Both the position numbers and the translations under genes were made by a program. A model generated the notes under the pieces. That model was not told the DNA's origin. It ran no database searches and was given only the letters and a program-made list of their open reading frames with translations. Below, piece after piece: positions 60,577 through 64,000 of a stretch of 64,000 nt of DNA (within the stretch, counting starts at the first letter, position 1; every line of letters begins with the position of its first letter). The stretch is taken from the NCBI RefSeq assembly GCF_023008245.1, contig NZ_CP090145.1:1860001-1924000 (forward strand). Reading direction: 5' to 3'. The DNA is from Flavobacterium sediminilitoris (GTDB taxonomy: Bacteria > Bacteroidota > Bacteroidia > Flavobacteriales > Flavobacteriaceae).

Positions 60577-61401
60577 ATGAGAATTAAAAAGAAGTCTGGA
60601 GAAATAGTACAATTCGATACAGAAAAATTAATTCGTTCGCTAATTGCTTCTGGAGCTACAAAAGAAACTGCAAATCATATAATTGACGATATAAAACCGC
60701 AATTATATGATGGTATTTCGTCTCAAAAAGTTTTCCGTTTAGCATATTTAAAATTAAAAAATTATTCAAAGGGACATGCAGCGCGCTATAATTTAAAAAA
60801 TGGAATTATGGCATTAGGACCTGCTGGATTTTATTTTGAAAAATTTATAGCTAGGATTTTTGAGTTGCAAGGATATCAAACCAAAACCAATGTAGAGGTT
60901 GAAGGAGCTTGTATATCTCATGAACTTGATGTTGTGGTTAAAAAAAATAATCATGTGGCAATGGTTGAATGTAAGTTTCATGGCAGTAAGGAAGTGAAAA
61001 CAGATGTTAAAGTTCCAATGTATATTTTATCCCGATTTAATGATTTAAAAAGTGTTAATCATAGTTTTTTTTCTGAAGATGAAAAAATTACAAAATGTTG
61101 GATTGTTACCAATAATAGGTTTACATCTGAAGCTATAAAATTTGGAGAGTGTTCGGGGTTAAATCTTTTAAGTTGGGATTATCCAATGGGAAATGGATTG
61201 AAAGAATTGGTTACTCAATTTAAAGTCTACCCAATTACATGTTTAACTACGCTAACAATAGCTGAGAAAGAAATTTTATTGTTACAGGAAATTCTAACAG
61301 TATATAATTTAGTCCATCATGAAAACGGATTTGCTAAATTAAAATTGAGTCAATCAAGAATAAAAAAGGTGTTAAATGAGTGTCAACAACTTTTAAGTTA
61401 A
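60577..61401 (+). CDS. ATP-cone domain fused to an Mrr-like restriction endonuclease domain
   Basis: 274 residues. The first 85 form an ATP-cone (IKKKSGEIVQFDTEKLIRSLIASGAT, ISSQKVFRLAYLKLKNYS), a nucleotide sensor best known from ribonucleotide reductases and NrdR. Then a PD-(D/E)xK-type nuclease: FEKFIARIFELQGYQT, ISHELDVVVKKNNHVAMVECKFHG (Asp, then Glu-x-Lys). A helical tail follows. The combination suggests a nuclease gated by ATP/dATP. It is 6 bp upstream of the beta-CASP hydrolase, so both are probably one operon. Substrate unknown; could be defence or RNA/DNA metabolism. Confidence 0.85.
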   Translation: MRIKKKSGEIVQFDTEKLIRSLIASGATKETANHIIDDIKPQLYDGISSQKVFRLAYLKLKNYSKGHAARYNLKNGIMALGPAGFYFEKFIARIFELQGYQTKTNVEVEGACISHELDVVVKKNNHVAMVECKFHGSKEVKTDVKVPMYILSRFNDLKSVNHSFFSEDEKITKCWIVTNNRFTSEAIKFGECSGLNLLSWDYPMGNGLKELVTQFKVYPITCLTTLTIAEKEILLLQEILTVYNLVHHENGFAKLKLSQSRIKKVLNECQQLLS

Positions 61402-61407
61402 TAATTT

Positions 61408-62763
61408 ATGAAAGTACATTTTTTAGGAGCGGCCGGAACGGTTACAGGTTCCAAAATTATAATCGAATCTGAAAAGGGTACCGTTTTAATAGATTGCGGT
61501 CTTTTTCAAGGATTAAAAGAATTGCGTAATTTAAATAGAGAACCATTATCATTTAATCCTGAATCCATTGATTTTGTAATTCTAACGCACGGGCATTTGG
61601 ATCATTGCGGATGGTTACCAAAATTAGTTGCCGATGGTTTTAGCGGTAAAATATTTTGTACAGCCCCAACTAAAGAAATTACAAAACTGATTTTATTGGA
61701 TAGCGCTAAAATTCAAGAAGAAGAAGCCGAGAAAGCAAATGAGGAGCTTTATTCGAAACATAATCCAGCACTTCCGTTGTATACCGTTAAAGATGCAGAG
61801 CTCGTTTTTCCATTGCTTCGAGTTGTTGAAAAAGATATCACAGTAGTTTTAAAGGAAGGTTTTTCGTTTTCTTTTTTTTATGCGTCTCATATTTTAGGAG
61901 CCTGTTCCGTTTCGCTTCAAGTTGAAGAAAAAACACTTGTATTTTCGGGAGATATTGGTCAAGACGATGATGTTTTACTCTATCCGCCTGTAAAACCTAA
62001 AAAAGCAGATTATGTTTTTTTAGAAAGTACTTATGGTAATCGTTTGCATACTAATAGTAATCCGCTTTTTGATTTGGAAATTTTTATCAATAACACTTTC
62101 GTAAGGGGCGGAAATGTTATAATACCAAGTTTTGCAGTGGAACGTGTTCAAACAGTAATGTACTTGCTTTGGCAACTTAAAAAACAGGATCGAATTCCAG
62201 ATATTCCTTATATTATTGATACGCCTATGGGAATAAGTGTGTTGCAGGTTTTTCAAGAATATAGAAATTGGCATAAGTTAAATTATGAAGAGTGTGTTGA
62301 AATGAGCAAAATGTTTACACTTATTTCCAATTTTAAAGATACGATAGAAACAATTTATGATAAGCAACCTAAAGTTGTTATTGCAGCTAGTGGCATGATA
62401 ACAGGAGGAAGGGTGCTTTCGTATTTAGAACGTTACATTGGGAAACCAGAGAATTTAGTTGCCTTGGTTGGATATCAGGCAGAAGGAACACGAGGGCGAA
62501 AATTATTAGAAGGAGCAAAGGAAATAAAAATGTATGGTAAGTATTATCCAGTTGAAGCGGCAATTCATTTAATCGACGGATTGTCTGCGCATGGCGATCA
62601 AAGTGATTTGTTGAATTGGCTATCCGATTTGGAAGCAAAACCTCAAAAAATATTTTTGGTTCACGGAGAATCCGATGCAGCTGAAGGACTTCAATCGAAA
62701 ATTGAGGAAAAACAAAAGATAGATTGTATGATTCCGTATTTGGGTCAAATTATAGAAATTTAG
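61408..62763 (+). CDS. MBL-fold beta-CASP RNA-processing hydrolase
   Basis: 451 residues. Metallo-beta-lactamase motifs: HLDHCG in THGHLDHCGWLPKL (two zinc sites), SHILGACS, FSGDIGQ. The beta-CASP part has YIIDTPMG and the RNA-specificity domain VVIAASGMITGGRVLSYL, ending with GLSAHGDQSDLLNWL and VHGESDAA. These are 3'-end/RNase J-like nucleases related to CPSF73. It probably acts on RNA in the cytoplasm. Its neighbour with a nuclease domain suggests functional linkage. Confidence 0.92.
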   Translation: MKVHFLGAAGTVTGSKIIIESEKGTVLIDCGLFQGLKELRNLNREPLSFNPESIDFVILTHGHLDHCGWLPKLVADGFSGKIFCTAPTKEITKLILLDSAKIQEEEAEKANEELYSKHNPALPLYTVKDAELVFPLLRVVEKDITVVLKEGFSFSFFYASHILGACSVSLQVEEKTLVFSGDIGQDDDVLLYPPVKPKKADYVFLESTYGNRLHTNSNPLFDLEIFINNTFVRGGNVIIPSFAVERVQTVMYLLWQLKKQDRIPDIPYIIDTPMGISVLQVFQEYRNWHKLNYEECVEMSKMFTLISNFKDTIETIYDKQPKVVIAASGMITGGRVLSYLERYIGKPENLVALVGYQAEGTRGRKLLEGAKEIKMYGKYYPVEAAIHLIDGLSAHGDQSDLLNWLSDLEAKPQKIFLVHGESDAAEGLQSKIEEKQKIDCMIPYLGQIIEI

Positions 62764-62796
62764 TAACAATTTAACCTTTTAAATTAAAAACTTTTA

Positions 62797-62804
62797 TACT
62801 TTTG
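62797..62804 (+). promoter_or_regulatory. Probable primary-sigma -7 box (TACTTTTG)
   Basis: TACTTTTG matches TAnnTTTG and lies only 4 bases before the ATG of the HYC_CC_PP gene, which implies either a nearly leaderless mRNA or a downstream start; the -33 box is unclear. Confidence 0.4.
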
Positions 62805-62808
62805 CACC

Positions 62809-63216
62809 ATGCAATTTAGAAAAAGCACATCAATATTTTTAGCCTTTTTTATCCTGTTTTCTAATTTAGGATTGGCTTTTAATGTACATTATTGTAAAAA
62901 CAAAATTGCAGGAATTTCATTAAGCACTCAAGAAAAAGAATCATGTGTTGAAGTAGTAAAATCATGCTGCATTACAAGTGAAGCTTCTAAAAATTGTTGC
63001 TTAGATGAAATTGTAAAAGTTGAAAAAAAATCAGATGATATTCTGACTAAAATTTTTCAATTTGATGTGCAACAATATTATACCCTAAACACTACTGAAG
63101 TTTTTGAGAATCTTAAAGGTGTTTATTTTGTTAAAAAAGAATCTCCTTCTTCTTATTGCAATTCGAATGCACCACCTTTCTATAAACTATATTGTCAACT
63201 AGTGTTCTACGCATAA
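62809..63216 (+). CDS. HYC_CC_PP family secreted protein
   Basis: 135 residues with a signal peptide (about 1-24). The defining motifs follow in order: HYCKNK (residues 27-32), two paired cysteines (KSCCI and NCCLDE) and a late SNAPPFY. The family is found in Bacteroidota next to copper-type TonB receptors and efflux genes and is thought to bind metal. The following TonB receptor, which carries its own Cys-Cys, fits that setting. Confidence 0.87.
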   Translation: MQFRKSTSIFLAFFILFSNLGLAFNVHYCKNKIAGISLSTQEKESCVEVVKSCCITSEASKNCCLDEIVKVEKKSDDILTKIFQFDVQQYYTLNTTEVFENLKGVYFVKKESPSSYCNSNAPPFYKLYCQLVFYA

Positions 63217-63269
63217 TTTTAATGTTTTTTTAGCTTTAAAAGAGAATAAAAAATATTAAAATAAAATGA

Positions 63270-64000
63270 ATGTATAATAAAATAACAGCTTTACTATTGT
63301 TTTTTGTTTCATTTGTTCAAGCACAAGATGAAATTAAAGGAAAAATAATAGATGAGAATAATGAAGAATTATTAGGAGCCAATGTATTTTGGATCAACAC
63401 ATCAGTTGGAACAACAACTGATATAAACGGAAATTTTACACTTAAAAAAGTAGATGAAACAACAAGTTTAGTAGTTAGTTATATTGGATATAAAACACAA
63501 AAAGTTGAAATTACTTCAACTGAAAATATAACTATAAAGCTAGAAGCTGTAACAACATTGAATGAAGTAACCGTTTCAAAAACTAAAAAAAGCACAGAGC
63601 ATTCAAAATTTCAAGTAGCTAATGTTCATACAATGGAGCAAAAAGAGTTACTAAAAGCGGCTTGTTGTAATCTTTCAGAAAGCTTTAGTACAAACCCATC
63701 TATCGATGTGAATTTTTCTGATGCAGTAACAGGAAATAAACAAATTAAGATGTTAGGATTAACAAGTCCTTATATTTTAATTGCAGAAGAAAATATTCCT
63801 TCAGTTCGTGGAGCTTCACAAGCTTATGGATTATCATTCGTTCCTGGAACATGGGTAGAAAGTATTCAAATAACAAAGGGCGCTGGAAGCGTTATTAATG
63901 GCTATGAAAGTATTTCGGGACAAATTAATTATGAAATTTTAAAACCATCCAACGATATTCCTTTTTTCTTAAATGTCTACGGTTCGCAAGATAGTAGGTT
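63270..64000 (+). CDS. TonB-dependent receptor with CarboxypepD-reg domain (3' truncated by window edge)
   Basis: The frame opens at ATG 63270 and is still open at the window end (243 residues visible). Signal peptide MYNKITALLLFFVSFVQAQ; CarboxypepD-regulatory-like domain (about 22-95, EIKGKIIDENNEELLGANVF, VVSYIGYKTQKVEI); then the plug domain with KAACCNLSESFSTNPSIDVN, TGNKQIKMLGLTSPYILIAE and WVESIQITKGAGSVINGYES. The CCNLSESF segment marks the receptor class that sits beside HYC_CC_PP genes, probably importing or sensing copper or a copper chelate. Confidence 0.88.
   Translation, partial: MYNKITALLLFFVSFVQAQDEIKGKIIDENNEELLGANVFWINTSVGTTTDINGNFTLKKVDETTSLVVSYIGYKTQKVEITSTENITIKLEAVTTLNEVTVSKTKKSTEHSKFQVANVHTMEQKELLKAACCNLSESFSTNPSIDVNFSDAVTGNKQIKMLGLTSPYILIAEENIPSVRGASQAYGLSFVPGTWVESIQITKGAGSVINGYESISGQINYEILKPSNDIPFFLNVYGSQDSR

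Overview
The window reads as an AT-rich (about 30 per cent G+C by eye) chromosome segment from a member of the Bacteroidota, most likely Flavobacteriaceae and close to Flavobacterium. The signs are type IX secretion sorting tails (16922-19078, 57321-59003), an exosortase F pair (59570-60545), a short primary sigma factor, TAnnTTTG-type promoter boxes, HYC_CC_PP and DUF3347 metal-handling proteins, and many lipoproteins whose mature N-terminus is Cys-Ser-Lys-Asp-Asp. No rRNA, tRNA, CRISPR array or intact insertion sequence was seen.

Layout. 1-2182: tail of a metal efflux locus (RND adaptor end, metal-binding lipoprotein, haem-binding-domain protein, and the dead N-terminal remnant of a CopB-like P-type ATPase). 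2179-4169: GlxA-type AraC regulator, VOC protein, DoxX-like protein. 4213-19137: cluster 1, consisting of a dead CHAT fragment, an intact TPR-CHAT protease-like protein, a membrane TPR protein (putative anti-sigma), an ECF sigma factor, and two runs of secreted proteins, lipoproteins, OmpA and T9SS proteins. 19214-23489: a grasp-with-spasm RiPP locus with its XRE neighbour. 23553-24455: a 21/42-bp tandem repeat and a 152-bp three-armed inverted-repeat element. 24490-31215: a retron (ncRNA, reverse transcriptase, WGR/HEAT protein, SWIM protein). 31362-45459: mostly ordinary genes (ada, PEP-mutase-like, isochorismatase-like, propeller lipoproteins, GNAT, M90 peptidase, CBS, rpe, rpoD, desaturase, pnp, rpsO). 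45592-59003: cluster 2, a paralogue of cluster 1 with the same geometry. 59043-64000: GAF protein, exosortase F pair, ATP-cone nuclease, beta-CASP hydrolase, and a copper-type HYC_CC_PP/TonB receptor pair cut by the window end.

The most interesting system is the twice-occurring module TPR-CHAT > < membrane TPR < ECF sigma | > surface regulon. Both CHAT proteins keep the His and Cys of the caspase-like dyad, carry a signal peptide and end in a single membrane helix, so the protease domain should lie in the periplasm, the same side as the TPR domain of the membrane protein whose N-terminus would hold the sigma factor in the cytoplasm. Six copies of one bipartite element, GTTTAC-N15-nnACnAA, lie at the sigma genes and at the head of every regulon operon. 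Cluster 1 copies read ACAC(T/C)AA and cluster 2 copies read CTAC(A/T/C)AA, as expected if each sigma factor has its own promoter specificity. The inferred working model is a surface or periplasmic signal, CHAT cleavage of the anti-sigma, sigma release, and transcription of a surface lipoprotein/T9SS/OmpA programme. It resembles in outline the TPR-CHAT / anti-sigma / sigma switch of type III-E CRISPR systems, but here no CRISPR is present and the protease seems extracytoplasmic.

The retron and the RiPP locus are recognisable types with their own oddities (a perfect 26-bp msd stem, a terminator-like hairpin before the RT, a base-composition jump at the start of the SPASM domain).
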